Origin: Dendrolimus kikuchii
Lineage: Eukaryota > Arthropoda > Insecta > Lepidoptera > Lasiocampidae
Assembly: GCA_019925095.2 (NCBI GenBank)
Contig: CM034413.1
Location: forward strand, 1,617,001 to 1,681,000
Direction: 5' to 3'
Length of the DNA: 64,000 nt
Position 1 is the stretch's first letter. Every line of letters begins with the position of its first letter. The translations under genes were made by a program, and so were the position numbers. The notes under the pieces were generated by a model that saw only the letters and a list, made by a program, of their open reading frames with translations, searched no databases and was not told where the DNA came from. Below are positions 9,840-21,125 of the stretch, one piece after another.

Positions 9840-10730
9840 TCACCGGTCACTTTTCGTATATTTTTCGCATTTACGGCAACATTGGCGAAATCAATGCCAA
9901 AGGCGTTGGAGCCAAAATCAACAAAAGTCATGTCAAAAAAAAATTAATTGATATGTCATTAATACTTATCGATTTTTAATTAAGAAATTCGAAATCTTGA
10001 CCTATTAATTAATATATTGTTTTATATAATTTTCGGAAATCGATATATTTCTATGAAAAAAAAAATTGATAAATATTTTTTTTGCCGCCTTTATTGCCCC
10101 TTTTATTGCCGCCATTTTATTCTCTTTCTCGACGACTTGTGCTGTATTTTATGATAATTTTGATTCTTTTTACGTTGACTACCGGCTTTCTTTTGGACTT
10201 TGTTTTGGATTGTTTAATTTTGGACCTTGGTTTTTTACTGGATTTTATAATGAGCGATTACGAAATGGTGAAGGAAGCGTCTTCTGATGTAGCGAGGTCG
10301 CCTTCTCATGCAGCGGGAACAAACAGTCGGTTAGGTTAGGTTATATTCAGACCAAAGCGCACGAGCCGAGCGAGCGAAGCGAGCGTGGCGCGGTAGCTGC
10401 CGGCGAGTGCCAGAACCGACTGGTAACCATTTACTATTTTTTTATACACGCAAACAGTTACGCCTGAAAAATCTCGTATGAAACATTTGTTTTATTTATC
10501 AATTTAATGGACGACAAGCAAGTTGGTTTTAAATATGACAGTGAATCAATATATTAATGATATCAATTTTTAAATACATTGCTGAACATTTTTTTCTAAA
10601 TATTGGTTAAATATAAATTAATGCGATTACGTAAAAAAACATCGTCTTTATTGGCCGCCATTTTGAACGGTTACTCTTGTAGTGTAAAATCAGTGAAAAT
10701 AACTGAGGTTATGTTTAATAAAAAAATATA
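9840..10730. other. No gene recognised; AT-rich with a GC-rich patch
   Basis: Short hydrophobic frames at 10066-10339 have no recognisable motif. 10365-10415 holds the GC-rich string gagcgagcgaagcgagcg. A short ggttaggttaggtta at 10329-10343 is only about 2.5 TTAGG units. Confidence 0.45.
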
Positions 10731-11120
10731 CATTTCAAGATCTCCGGACCTTAGGGGTTGTAGTAAAGGTAAGTATGCCTCCCCCCCCCCTCCCCACCGC
10801 ACCACCCCACTACTTAAATTCCTGTAGATGCTATAGACTTACCTTACAGTCTGCTAAAATATAAGTTTTAAACAATATACAATACAAACATAGGTATGTT
10901 TCCTCACAACACCAGCATGTAACAGATACACTCTACATTAGTATAAGTTCAGTATTAAAATTAGAATGAATTAATATAATAAGTTGTTCGTAAGGTACAC
11001 CACAACACAAATATCATTGAATAAATGTCACAGACAAAAACAAAAATAACCAAAAAGCGTGTATACTTACATTATATAAGTTCTTCGAAATTAAGCTGTA
11101 AAAAAGGGTACGGAACTCGA
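10730..11120 (-). repeat. Inverted copies of two dispersed repeats
   Basis: 10738-10830 is the reverse complement of 8405-8495. 10880-11115 is the reverse complement of the repeat at 24000-24260 and 51330-51570 (shared acatgctggtgttgtgagga and ggactcgagttccgtaccc). Confidence 0.6.
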
Positions 11121-11155
11121 GTCCGGTAGACTTGTTAATAATAATAATAAAAAAA

Positions 11156-11468
11156 TATCCGTGCAGTAACGGAGAAAGAATACAATTTCCTGCGTTGTGG
11201 CGGCCTGTCGTAAGAGGCGACTTAACAACCCACAGCCAGGTGGTAGGGCATTTGCCCGACTGGACGGCTACCACCCCTGGTCTAAAGTATGTCGCCATAA
11301 CAACCTTGAGTTGTGTCCCGGCATTAGTGACCAGGTTCCAGTCTCCTTTAAGAGAGCAGCAGCGCATTTGTACCACCTTTGGTGTTGCAAATGTCCATAG
11401 GCGATGGGAACCGCTTTCAATCAAGTGGGCCGTCTGCCTGTCTGCTGAACTCCTGCAATAAAAAAAAT
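11156..11468 (+). mobile_element. SINE-A, near full length
   Basis: TATCCGTGCAGTAACGG start, CTGCAATAAAAAAA end. The open frames in both directions are shadows of the repeat. Confidence 0.85.
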
Positions 11469-11837
11469 ATCTAATATATACATATTTAGGTAAATATAGT
11501 AGCAATTAGTTGTAATCGTTTACTACGCAGTGCGTAATCTCAATGGGGAGGTCACTCGAATCTAAGTTCAGGCATAAATTTGTCTAATTTTATGCCTATG
11601 ACGTCACGATTTATTACCTAGTTATTAGAACGTGAATGTAAACAAATAGTATTTAGGTTGTAAATATTGATTAGCGTCTTTCATCAATAATATTTGCACT
11701 CATTGCGCGCATTTAGCATGTTTTTAGGTTATCAGTGTTATTAGGGATAAGCTCTCTTAGTACCACTTATAAAAACTAACTATACTAAAAACACGTTTTT
11801 ATACCGGACCTGTCAGCAATACAATGCACTATTTACT

Positions 11838-12024
11838 TTTTTTTTATTGTCACTAATGCCGGAACACAACTCTAGGTTGTTATGGCGACATACTTCAGAC
11901 CAGGGGTGGTAGCCATCCAGTCGGGCAAATGCCCTACCACCTGGCTGTGGGTTGTTAAGTCGCCTCTTACGACAGGCCGCCCCAACGCAGGAAATTGTAT
12001 CCTTTCTCCGTTCCTGCACGGATA
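11838..12024 (-). mobile_element. SINE-A with internal deletion
   Basis: The minus-strand head (cctgcacggata) is complete. About 130 bp next to the A-rich tail are missing. Confidence 0.8.
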
Positions 12025-12192
12025 AGTCCCACCGTAGAACACTTTTTGACGGTCATACGTATAAATTATAATTTAATATTACTTCCTATTCTATGTACAC
12101 CGCTTCTAGCTCCAACTATTATTTTTTTTAAATAAATTTTATACAGAAATATGTTACACAATTACTTTTAGAAGTATTAATGGAGTTGTAGC

Positions 12193-12364
12193 AATTGATC
12201 GTGTACTAGCGGAGGGTGATGTCAGGAGCCTTAAGAGTAGACGAGCTTGCATGACGAGAGTTATGAATGTCAGAGGCAAGTGAGGTGTGTAAGAATAAGC
12301 CTGAATGGCACTCTGTTGTTCGTGCCTACCCCGCAAGGGAACTAGCGTGAAGTTATGTATGTAT
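12193..12364 (+). mobile_element. RTE-1 3' fragment
   Basis: It spans from the aattgatcgtgtactagc part of the ORF end to tgaagttatgtatgtat. Confidence 0.75.
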
Positions 12365-13104
12365 AGCAAACAGTGCATACTCAGTAAGAGCAAAACATAA
12401 TATAAAGAAAGAAAAATATTATTTGTAATACTTGCAACAACTCAGAAGGGTTTATATTAATAAAAGAACAGCAACTGGTCACATAGTTACAATCCGCGAA
12501 CTTTACGGCTTTAACAAAGTTATTAAACTACTATTCTCACTCTACAAACATTTGTAGAACATCTCGCCATCCCTCCAACAATTTGACAGTCTAACAAACT
12601 TAGCAAATTGGCACAACCGATAGCGGATTGAAGTCATTGATAAACTATTTTAATTAAAGTCTTATGAATGAAAAGAATTTAATACATTACTGTTTGGAAA
12701 TTTCAGATAATATTTTATACAAGATATTATATTAAACATTTTACTTAAAGTTTTACATGTAATAATACAAACCGAACACTGTATAAATCTATCGCGTCTG
12801 CCAACATAAAAATGAAATGTCATGAATACCGTCTATATACAATTGAGACATTTTGAATTATAATCTACACAATTATCACGTTATACAAATGATACATATT
12901 GTAAATTATAGACAACAACTCTAGAGAATAAATAAAGAAATATAACATTACTATTCAATTAAGGAAGTGGCCGATTGTATCGTTCAGAAATAAGAGGCTA
13001 CATAACAAAACTAATTATTAACTTTAAAAAAAAAACACGACAAGAACAACTATGCTACTCAATAACTATAACATTATCGTGATAACATATGAAATTTCAA
13101 AAGA
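12365..13104. other. No gene or repeat recognised
   Basis: AT-rich, no long ORF, no matches to other parts of the window noticed. Confidence 0.5.
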
Positions 13105-13195
13105 TATGTCAAAATCGTCGCAAGTGCCAATCCGTCATCTTTGCCTACTCATACGGGAAACAGGCCTGATAATGTATATGTAATAATTCGCTTTT
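13105..13195 (+). mobile_element. RTE-2 3' tail fragment
   Basis: 'cgtcgcaagtgccaatcc' through 'gataatgtatatgtaata' parallels 55115-55150 and the inverse of 16030-16090. Confidence 0.55.
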
Positions 13196-13219
13196 AAAGT
13201 TGAAAAAATATCCTATATA

Positions 13220-13855
13220 CTAGAGTTTACCCCGCGGCTGAGCCGCGGGTCAACCTCTAGTGCGTAGCTCTTGTTTAAAAAGCAAGTGGTACAGGTTACA
13301 TTGTATTAAATTTGTATGTATTTGCCCCCGAAAGATTCACTTCAATTTATATCGCAAACTATACCACCCCCGTCTATATGTAAACTACATAAATGACAAA
13401 ACTTGTCAAAAATGACAAAATAGATAACATGGTCCAAGTGGACCAAGTGGACCCAGTGGACCCAGTGGACCCAGTGGACAAACTGGACAAAATCACAAAA
13501 CCTGTCCTAGTTTCCGGGATAAACTTTACATAGATCTATCCCAAAATGTATCCCATTATCCGGGATAAAATGTATCCCATGGCCACTCTCGGTATTCAAA
13601 TTATATATGTACCGAGTTTCAGCCAAATCGGTCCAATAGTCTTTCCATAAAAGGATAACAAACAAAAAGACAAATATATTTTTATCCCGGAAACTATCCC
13701 GTTTTTAGGGATAAAAAATATCCTATGTTCATTCTCGGCATCGAAAATATATATATACTGAGTTTCAGCCAAATCGGTCCAGTAGTTTTTACGTGAAAAC
13801 GGAACAGAAAGACAGACAGACAGAGTTACTTTCGCATTTATAATATTAATAGGGA
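13220..13855 (-). mobile_element. Helitron, complete, 636 bp
   Basis: On the minus strand it starts A|TCCCTATTAATATTATAAAT and ends CTAG|T. A perfect 8-bp GC hairpin (cccgcggc/gccgcggg, 13231-13249) lies 7 bases inside the 3' end, the classical Helitron terminator. The body includes duplicated 'gagtttcagccaaatcggtc' blocks and a 9-bp minisatellite at 13432-13490. Confidence 0.85.
13432..13490. repeat. 9-bp minisatellite inside the Helitron
   Basis: About six units of GTGGACCCA-type sequence. Confidence 0.85.
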
Positions 13856-13869
13856 TTTATACGTGAAGC

Positions 13870-14465
13870 AAAAACTTTCTACCCCTTTTTTACGAAAATT
13901 GCGCGGACGGAGGAGTATGAAATTTCGCACACTTATAGTTTACGACGACGAATGGTAATATATATTTTTTAATTATGCATAAAACATACATTAAATTAAT
14001 AAAATTTTAAAATAATCAATATAATTAAAAATAAATTATCCGTGCAGGAACGGAGAAAGAATACAATTTCCTGCGACCGAGCGGCCTGTCGTAAGAGGCG
14101 ACAAAACAACCCACAGCCAGGTGATGGGGCATTTGCCCGACTGGATGGCTACCACCCCTGGTCTAGAGTATGTCGCTATAACAACCTTGAGTTGTGTTCC
14201 GGCATTAGTAACCAGGTTCAGGCTATGGTAATCGCTTTCCATCAAGTGGGTCGTCTGCCTGTCTGCTGAACTCCTGCAATAAAAAAATAAAAAAATATTA
14301 CACACTACCATGTATTTGACACACACACGCATATATACTCTTGTTTATTGTTCAAGTCTAATTAACAGTGCAGCCTTGGTGAAATCTGTGATTATAGAAG
14401 TATAGTCTTTGACATTATTATGGTCGAATTTCAACCACGGGCGACCACTAGTACTGAAGAAATCA
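13870..14465. repeat. U1 repeat, second copy, with nested SINE-A
   Basis: 13898-13937 equals 1-40 and 14298-14465 equals parts of 2365-2760 (with an internal deletion). The SINE-A at 14037-14297 sits between. Confidence 0.6.
14037..14297 (+). mobile_element. SINE-A with ~70-bp internal deletion
   Basis: TATCCGTGCAGG start. It jumps from 'gtaaccaggttca' to 'tatggtaatcgc' and ends in an A-rich tail. Confidence 0.8.
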
Positions 14466-14834
14466 AACTCGTAGAGCTTAAAAAGATGTCTCAACTAAAA
14501 TTGAACTTGAGAAAGATGTATTTGGTAATTTTCGAGACATATTTTTAATGAAGGCAGGAAGGAAGTAGACATCTCGCCTAATGCAAAGGTTGCGTTCCAT
14601 CAGACACTCACAACGACCACGTTCACGACCGCGATTATTCGCTTTCCACTTGCTGGTTGGCGTTACAATCGAAACCCAAGTGGAACGGTTATTCGACCCA
14701 CCTCTTGTGTGATCGAAAATGATGACGTCATTAGTGACATTTTCGCCACGACCACAACGACCGCGGTCGCCCAGTGGAACGAGTAACGGAGCATTTTGGG
14801 CGTTGTAAGCTACTAATGGAATGCGCTGAATGTG
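14466..14834. other. Unrecognised, moderately GC-rich
   Basis: A minus-strand frame runs through part of it without recognisable domains. It may be decayed DNA-transposon coding sequence, but I cannot support a family. Confidence 0.35.
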
Positions 14835-15067
14835 CCAGGTGGTTCGGCATTTGCCCGACTGGATGGCTACCACCCCTGGTCTAAAGTATGTCGCCATAAC
14901 AACCTTGAGTTGTGCTCCGACATCAGTGACCACGTTCCAGTCTCCCATAAGAGAGCAGCAGCGCATTTGTAGCACTTTACGTGTTGCAAATGTCCACAGG
15001 CGATGGTAACCGCTTTCCATCAAGTGGGCCGTCTGCCTGTCTGCTGAACTCCTGCAATAAAAAAATA
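14835..15067 (+). mobile_element. SINE-A, 5'-truncated
   Basis: It starts at ccaggtgg and ends gcaataaaaaaa. Confidence 0.82.
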
Positions 15068-15481
15068 TTACACACACTAAATGTGGTTACCATCGCTTAT
15101 GGACATTGGCAACACCAAACATGCTACCAACCTAAGCTATCGGCCTTGAAATGGGATATACGGTTCGTTTTACAATTAAATTACCTTTCTTATGATACGG
15201 TTTTGCCTGTTCATACCTGCTTACCAGATAGCTATGAGCAGAAATAAGTAGGCAACCCTATCAAGGCACATTCTCTACATTAAAAACTATAAGTAGAAAC
15301 TAAATTTGTTCAATTATAAAAGCAGTGAAGGTTATGAAACAAATGATTAAAATGAATTTAATTTAAAAAATTCCGACTGACAGCGGTCTAGAACTAGATT
15401 TTATACTTTAATTTGTATATATAGTTTATTTTTAGTTCAATTTATTGTATAGTTTAATTTATTTATAATTTAGTTTATTTA
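15068..15481. other. No gene recognised; short repeat scraps
   Basis: 15088-15120 is a minus-strand SINE-A-like scrap (ggttaccatcgcttatgg). 15368-15410 resembles 25275-25300 (actgacagcggtctag). Confidence 0.4.
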
Positions 15482-15846
15482 TATTTACATACATACATAA
15501 CTTCACGCCAGTTCCCTTGCGGGGTAGGCACGAACAACAGAGCGCCATTTAGGCTTATTCTTACACACCTCACTTGCTTCTTTGACATTCATAACTCTTG
15601 TCATGCACGCTCGTCTTTTCTTAAGGCTCCTGACATCACCTTCTGCTAGTACACGATCAATTTGATCATGGAAGGTGTGTCGTGGCCTTCCACGACTTCT
15701 GCATCTATCCACTTTGGCATTGTATATCTGTTTATTCATTCTTTCATCATGCTTTCTTTCCACATGCCCGAACCACCGGAGCATTCCTTTCCTTAGCTTC
15801 ACCCCGACACTCTCTTTCAGATCAACTCTCTTTCTTACTTCGGTAT
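15482..15846 (-). mobile_element. RTE-1 3' end, 5'-truncated
   Basis: Minus-strand frame from RKRVDLKESVGVK to PARELA-stop, then the (tatg)n tail on the left. Confidence 0.82.
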
Positions 15847-16306
15847 AATAAATAGTATTTAAAAAAAAAAGGAAAAAAATAGCCGTGATTACTTTTCGAT
15901 TGGCAAGCAATCATAGGCGTGTTTACAAATCAATATAATTTGATAAGAAATATGTCTCATCTGGTTATCATATGGGTGAAGGTCGATGTTCAGCATCGCC
16001 TCTACTATAATACATCTTATTCGCTATGGGTTACATACATATTATCACGCCTGTTTCCCATGGGGGTAGGCAGAGACTATAGATCTCCACTTGCGACGAT
16101 ACTGGCAAACAACTTTCGCTTCATCTACTTTCATTAACCTCTTCATACATGCACGTTTATTTCATATACTTTTTACTGACCTCGTTTTACCACTTCTGTT
16201 ATTTAATCATGGTGTGTACGTCGTGGTCTACCGGCACCAACTCTACCATTCACAATACTGTCATACATTTGTTTTGTCATTCTATTTTCATCTATCCTCT
16301 CTACAT

Positions 16307-16423
16307 GATTTAGATTACCTGGAAGAGATCGCTTTGAGTGATAAAGCCGCCTATTGTATCGCATAGAAAATGTTGTAAATATGGTCTGTTTTTGTAATTG
16401 TATGTTTTGGTGTGCAATAAAGA

Positions 16424-16485
<62 letters not shown>

Positions 16486-16486
16486 C
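16307..16486 (+). mobile_element. CR1-like 3' UTR tail ending in a (CT)n microsatellite
   Basis: It has 'ctggaagagatcgct' and 'caataaagagtt', as in other CR1 tails (28665-28770, 56822-56925). The flanks tctctacatg / tctctccatg look like a TSD in RTE-2. Confidence 0.6.
16429..16486. repeat. (CT)n microsatellite, ~58 bp
   Basis: Uninterrupted TC units except one TTT. Confidence 0.95.
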
Positions 16487-17234
16487 ATGCCCAAACCACC
16501 TTAACATTCATTTTCAACTCTTGTTATTTATTACATCTTTCAATTCACAACGTTCCCTTATTATACTATTCCGTATCATATAATTCATGCATACCTCACG
16601 TATACTTCTCAAAGCTCTCATTTCAACTGCATTTATTCTACTTTCATGCTTCTTCTGCCACACCCAACTTTCACTGCCGTACATTAGTGTTGGCCCCAAC
16701 ACCTCTTTACGGATAGCCAGACAGAGTTTAGCGCTCCATTCGCCTTACCTGCAGTTACTCTTCTTTCGATGTCACTTTCATGCTTTCCGTCCCTGGTAAA
16801 CATGCACCCTAGACAAACAAATTCTTTGACTTGCTCTAACTTTTGGCTTCCTACGTCTATATTACAAATTGTCATATTTTCATCTCTTTCAAATACCATA
16901 CCTTTCAACTTGTTCAGATTAATTTTCATACCCTTTCTTTCAAAAAACTCGTTCATAATTGTTACCATCTCATGTAACTCTACTTGTTAAAGTAGGTACC
17001 GAAAATCCGGGTCACACAGCTCGCTATCAAATTCAACATACGCAATTTAAATCGATATTTCACCGTCTTAATTAAAATGTGATAGAAAACGATTTTTGGG
17101 TTATCACAGCGGTCTTGGTAATAAACAGTAAAGAATAATGGGGTTTATTTCATCATTAAGATAAAAGCGAGGCGTGCTGCGTCTAGTTGGCGTTTACTTA
17201 CAAGTCGAAAGTATATATTGAATCTATTATTATA

Positions 17235-17952
17235 CATACATACATACATAACTTCACGCCAGTTCCCTTGCGGGGTAGGCACGAACAACAGAATGCCATT
17301 TAGGCTTATTCTTACACACCTCACTTGCCTCTTTGACATTCATAACTCTTGTCATGCAAGCTCGTCTGTTCTTAAGGCTCCTGACATCACATTCTGCTAG
17401 TAAACGATCAATTTGATCATGGAAGGTGTGTCGTGGCCTTCCACGACTTCTGCATCCATCCAATTTTGCATTGTATATCTGTTTAGTCATTCTTTCATCA
17501 TGAATTCTTTCCACATACCCGAACCACCGGAGCATTCCTTTCCTTACCTTCACCCCGACACTCTCTTTCAGACCAACTCTCTTTCTTACTTCGGTATTAC
17601 GAACGCGGTCCGCGAGCGTCACTCCGCAGATTTTGCGCAGTGCTCGCATCTCGACCGCGTTTACTCTACTTTCATGCTCTCTCTTCCATACCCAACTCTC
17701 GCATCCATACGTGAGCGTAGGTACCAGCACCGCGTTGTGTATGGCGAGCTGGGCCTTCTGGCTGAGGTTCTTAGCGCCTAGAAGTTTACCTAACGCTCCA
17801 TTCACACTATTCCCCAAATTCACTCTTCTTTCTATATCAGCGGTGTACCTTCCATCCCTGCTAAAAGCACATCCAAGATATACAAACTTATTCACTTGCT
17901 CTAGCATAACATCATCGACCATTATCCTTGCATTCGTTCTGGTTTCTTCTCT
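17235..17952 (-). mobile_element. RTE-1, longest copy (718 bp), 13-bp TSD
   Basis: TSD atctattattata at 17222-17234 and 17953-17965. The minus-strand coding end is intact; the tail on the left is (catacata)n. The RTE clade is inferred from the microsatellite 3' end and the C-terminal WFGxVER...GRPRHTF signature. Confidence 0.88.
17254..17950 (-). pseudogene. RTE-1 reverse transcriptase C-terminal region
   Basis: An open frame of about 230 codons to TGA, with no catalytic RT motifs because the copy is 5'-truncated. Visible in order: a thumb-like region (VYLGCAFSRDGRYTADIERR), TYGCESWVWKREHESRVN, ALRKICGV, RKGMLRWFGYVERIHDERM and the final basic GCRSRGRPRHTFHDQIDR with ...ARELA end. The same C-terminus is seen in at least twelve truncated copies of the window, so this is the family's reference copy here. 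It encodes no complete enzyme. Confidence 0.85.
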
Positions 17953-18039
17953 ATCTATTATTATAATAGGTATTTACCCATGGAATTGCCGTTCTGCAGT
18001 ACTAATGAAATGAGAGCCTGTAATTGTTTCTAGTTTCTA

Positions 18040-18221
18040 CATACATACATACATACATAACTTCACGCCAGTTCCCTTGCGGGGTAGGCACGAACAACAG
18101 AGCGCCATTTAGGCTTATTCTTACACACCTCACTTGCTTCTTTGACATTCATAACTCTTGTCATGCACGCTCGTCTGTTCTTAAGGCTCCTGACATCACC
18201 TTCTGCTAGTACACGATCGTC
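18040..18221 (-). mobile_element. RTE-1 short 3' copy with 11-bp TSD
   Basis: TSD tctagtttcta at 18029-18039 and 18222-18232. Confidence 0.85.
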
Positions 18222-18295
18222 TCTAGTTTCTATTTAATAAAAAATTTAAAGATGGACAGAGCAGAGCACTTGTGGAATGGAGGTTGGCCTTCTTA

Positions 18296-18569
18296 TTTTT
18301 TTTTTAAGTTTATGGCTTGGCAACTAGGCCTTTAAGCCAGGCGCAGTTGTACTATAGGCAACAACCACACCATTCAACGAAGTTCTTGTGCAAACTCGAA
18401 AGGCCACATTTGACTATACAGTTCACATTTCTCACAAAAACACATAATTACTACCCAAAAACTATCAATATCCTACAACTATTGTTCATTTTAGAGTAAT
18501 TTTACACATTTTTAGAAAATAAAACTGCACAGCATAACATCTCCTTTCAGTTCCCGCCAAAAACTCGTC
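18296..18569 (-). mobile_element. SINE-B, ~10-bp TSD
   Basis: Flanked by ggccttctta (18286-18295) and ggccatctta (18570-18579). Poly(T) is on the left. Confidence 0.8.
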
Positions 18570-18799
18570 GGCCATCTTAGGAAGGAAGCTACCATAGACA
18601 AAATACATGTTACAGATTTGTTGCGTTCCTTTTAACAAGTACTGGCCATTTGAAATGAAAATAATTTTTGTTTGGCTAAGAATTCTAATTTCAAATTACT
18701 TTAATTTGAAAACATGGAATTCTTTTTTCTAAATTAGTCGTTTGTTTATTGATTAGCGTCATGCTTTCATCACATTTGGATACGTTTAAAATTCGCACA

Positions 18800-19133
18800 A
18801 TACCGTCGCCGATATTGCGTAGACCAACCACCTCCTGCTGCCGCTGTGCTAACCCCTGAATTTACCGCGCGTAGCTTGCTTCTGGATCTCCTTTTAAACT
18901 ACGCTAAACTCCTTCATTGAACTGCCCACTAAACTCGTCACTGGCTTCTACTTAACTCTTGTTCCAACTCTCTCGTATAGCACTCGTCGCTTTGCTGTCC
19001 TCAACTGAACTACTCCGTAGGCGCGCCTTACCCTGCTTATATACCCGGAAGAATCTTCTGGAACCCATAATTTCGATCTTCTTATCGTTACGCTTTTATT
19101 TACTGTCTGTCCCTTTCTAAATTATATCTATTA
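18800..19133 (-). repeat. LTR-2 repeat (LTR-like) with HSE-TATA promoter, left part
   Basis: 18805-18833 (accgtcgccgatattgcgta...) recurs at 38342-38366. The piece continues beyond the Helitron at 19698-19830 (shared atttcgatcttc motif). No coding sequence. Boundaries are approximate. Confidence 0.45.
19038..19063 (-). promoter_or_regulatory. Heat-shock-element plus TATA box
   Basis: A perfect three-unit HSE, GAAtcTTCtgGAA, lies at 19051-19063. On the minus strand it is followed after about 5 bases by TATATAAG, and about 37 bases from the TATA start there is TCAGTT, an insect initiator match. This is the layout of a heat-inducible Pol II promoter; activity is inferred only. Confidence 0.5.
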
Positions 19134-19697
19134 CTAGCGGCCCCGGCAGTTGTGCTGCCTTTAAAAAATAAAATTCTAGAACCCGATCCCAGAGCCACGT
19201 ACCGGTTCTAATTGCGAATCTAAACCATCCGGGTACCCACTCAAACACACAAAAACAATATCACCAAAATCGCTCCAGGTGATTAGGAGGATTCCAGAAC
19301 CCGATCTCAGCGCCAACTACCGGTTCTCATTGTGAATCTAAAAGAGTAATATAATTTTTTTTATTCTAAGTCCTGACAAAATAAGATTAATAATCTTGCC
19401 AAAAAATTAAAGTTTATAATTAACAAATAAAAAATAGGGGTTGATCGTAGAGGGGTGAAAATTTAGGGTTGTATGTATTTTTTAATGCTGTATCCTAAAA
19501 AAATAAAAATTAAACTTTATCCAAAAAATTAATAAAAAAAATTGGGGTGGACACCCCTTATCACTTAGGGGTTTGAAAAATAGATAGCCGATTTTCAGAC
19601 TTACTGATATATGCATAAAAATTTCATAAGAATCGGTCAAGCCGTTTCGGAGGAGTATGGGGACGAACATTGTGACACGAAAATTTTATATATAAGA
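19134..19697 (-). mobile_element. Hel-2 Helitron, complete, 564 bp
   Basis: Minus-strand A|TCTTATATATAAAATTTTCG start and GCCGCTAG|T end. It includes about 1.5 copies of the core that is amplified in the 41-2316 element. Confidence 0.78.
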
Positions 19698-19914
19698 TAT
19701 CTCTCTCACCTTCCTGAACCGCTTATTCTAGAATTTCGATCTTCACTTCGTTATTCTTTTGCTCATCATATATCCCTTTCCAAAATGTATCTGTCCTTGT
19801 CTTTTTCTTCTGGATTCTTCTACATTTTTCTGAAACTCCTTAAACCAGCTAGATCGTTCTACCATCGCTCCCCACAATATTTATTCATCGATAGACTTGA
19901 CGTTCACTGAAAAC

Positions 19915-20006
19915 TTCCCCCCCGGGCTCCTTCCCCCCCAAAAACCCCGGTAAAGTTGTAAGGTCTTCGGACCAACAACATAAAGTCAAGTCCAATAAAA
20001 AAAAAA
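19915..20006 (+). mobile_element. Jockey-like LINE, 92-bp 3' end copy with 9-bp TSD
   Basis: TSD actgaaaac at 19906-19914 and 20007-20015. The sequence equals the 3' end of the Jockey element at 55161-56492 (ggtcttcggaccaacaacat...), with its own poly(A). Confidence 0.85.
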
Positions 20007-20015
20007 ACTGAAAAC

Positions 20016-20452
20016 AGGTCAGATGTATTCTAAACCAATAGAAATTACAGTTGCAATGGCTGCGGTTGTTGTTTTGAATACAATGTATTTTATAATCATG
20101 ACAGAGTTTCTTGCGGGTAAACATTGGAAACGTTGAAAAGTTTTGTGGGTAAACGACCAGACACGTTCCGCGTACTGCTACAATATTACTATCAGTTACA
20201 GATGTTATTTATTATGTCTAAGGTCATCTGTTCACGTGAGGTGCATTCTTTGGACTAAACAGACTGGGCTTTCAATGCGGCTTTGCTCGTTTACACTTCC
20301 ATCTTGTACCAGACTGTAACTCTTTTTATTGCTAGAGTACAAAGTCGAAGTAATTTATTTTGTCTATACAGGTTTGGATATGATGTCCATAATTCTGAAT
20401 TAAAAACAACTAATGTCAAAATACAATTTATAATGATATTTTTTTTTCTTTT
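20016..20452. other. No gene recognised
   Basis: AT-rich with short frames only. Confidence 0.45.
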
Positions 20453-20695
20453 AATCTCCAGACAAACACACATATTGTATATCGCCAAATTAAGCAAGTT
20501 ACGCTTGTGTTATGGGTAATATCAAACGGACTACGCTGGGGCCGATCTCAGACACCTAAACTATAGTTAATAACGAAGAAAATGCGTTTCCGAAATTTAC
20601 TACAACAGGAATCGAACCCGGAGCCTCTGCGTTGCAGTGAGGTACGCCGGCAAAGGCTTAGCCCGCTCAACCATAGATGCCGTCAATAATGATTA
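20453..20695 (-). mobile_element. SINE-T2, tRNA-derived
   Basis: On the minus strand the head reads TGGTTGAGCGGGC (box A-like) and later CCGGGTTCGATTCC (box B), then the body to a T-rich left end. An almost identical copy is at 52378-52615. Confidence 0.82.
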
Positions 20696-20795
20696 ACAAT
20701 AATTAGGATTTATCAAGTCACAAAATCAGAGCTGTTTTAGTATTTGGGTTAGAAAGATACTCATGTATCGTGTAATATGCTTTATTTATCAATAA

Positions 20796-20960
20796 CTAGC
20801 TGACCCGGAAAACTTCGTACCGCCTCAGAATCAATAAATAAAAAAGCTGGATGATAATTGAAAAATGTTTCAACTTGAGTAAAAAATGTGGTCAAAACTT
20901 AACCGGAACGAACATCAAACGTTTGACATTCAAACCCAAAAAAATGAAAAAAAAAACTTC
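20796..20960 (-). mobile_element. Helitron 3' fragment
   Basis: Minus-strand ...CGGGTCAGCTAG|T end. The 5' end is not found. Confidence 0.45.
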
Positions 20961-21052
20961 AGTTTTAAATTTAATTTGATTACTGAACGACTTTTAAATT
21001 TAATTGTTTTCTAAACGAGAGGACGAACATCAAATGTTTGACAGGTAGTTTT

Positions 21053-21125
21053 ATCCGTGCAGGAACGGAGAAAGAATACAATTTCCTGCGGCCGGGCGGC
21101 CTGTCATAAGAGGCGCCTTAACTAT
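21053..21125 (+). mobile_element. SINE-A head only (3'-truncated)
   Basis: TATCCGTGCAGGAACGG to aggcgccttaac, then U1. Confidence 0.7.

Larger units (their letters stand above)
16030..16990 (-). mobile_element. RTE-2 LINE 3' portion, interrupted by a CR1 tail
   Basis: Minus-strand frames carry LINE C-terminal RT signatures: GMKINLNKLKGMVFERD, FVCLGCMFTRDGKHESDIERR, YGSESWVW and NAVEMRALRSIR. The frame is broken near 16690 and at the insertion 16307-16486. The 3' end (left) is 'ttacatacatattatcacgcc'. Confidence 0.72.

Noticed and set aside
10066..10339. Hydrophobic small ORFs resembling a membrane protein
   Set aside because: They come from T-rich DNA, overlap each other in two frames and have no recognisable domain.
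10329..10343. Telomeric-type TTAGG repeats
   Set aside because: Only about two and a half units, consistent with chance or a short repeat edge.
13432..13490. Collagen-like Gly-Pro-Ser codons
   Set aside because: A 9-bp minisatellite inside a Helitron; an in-frame stop lies immediately upstream and another shortly downstream.
16354..16716. ORFs with long Ser-Leu or Arg-Glu runs
   Set aside because: Translations of the (CT)n microsatellite.
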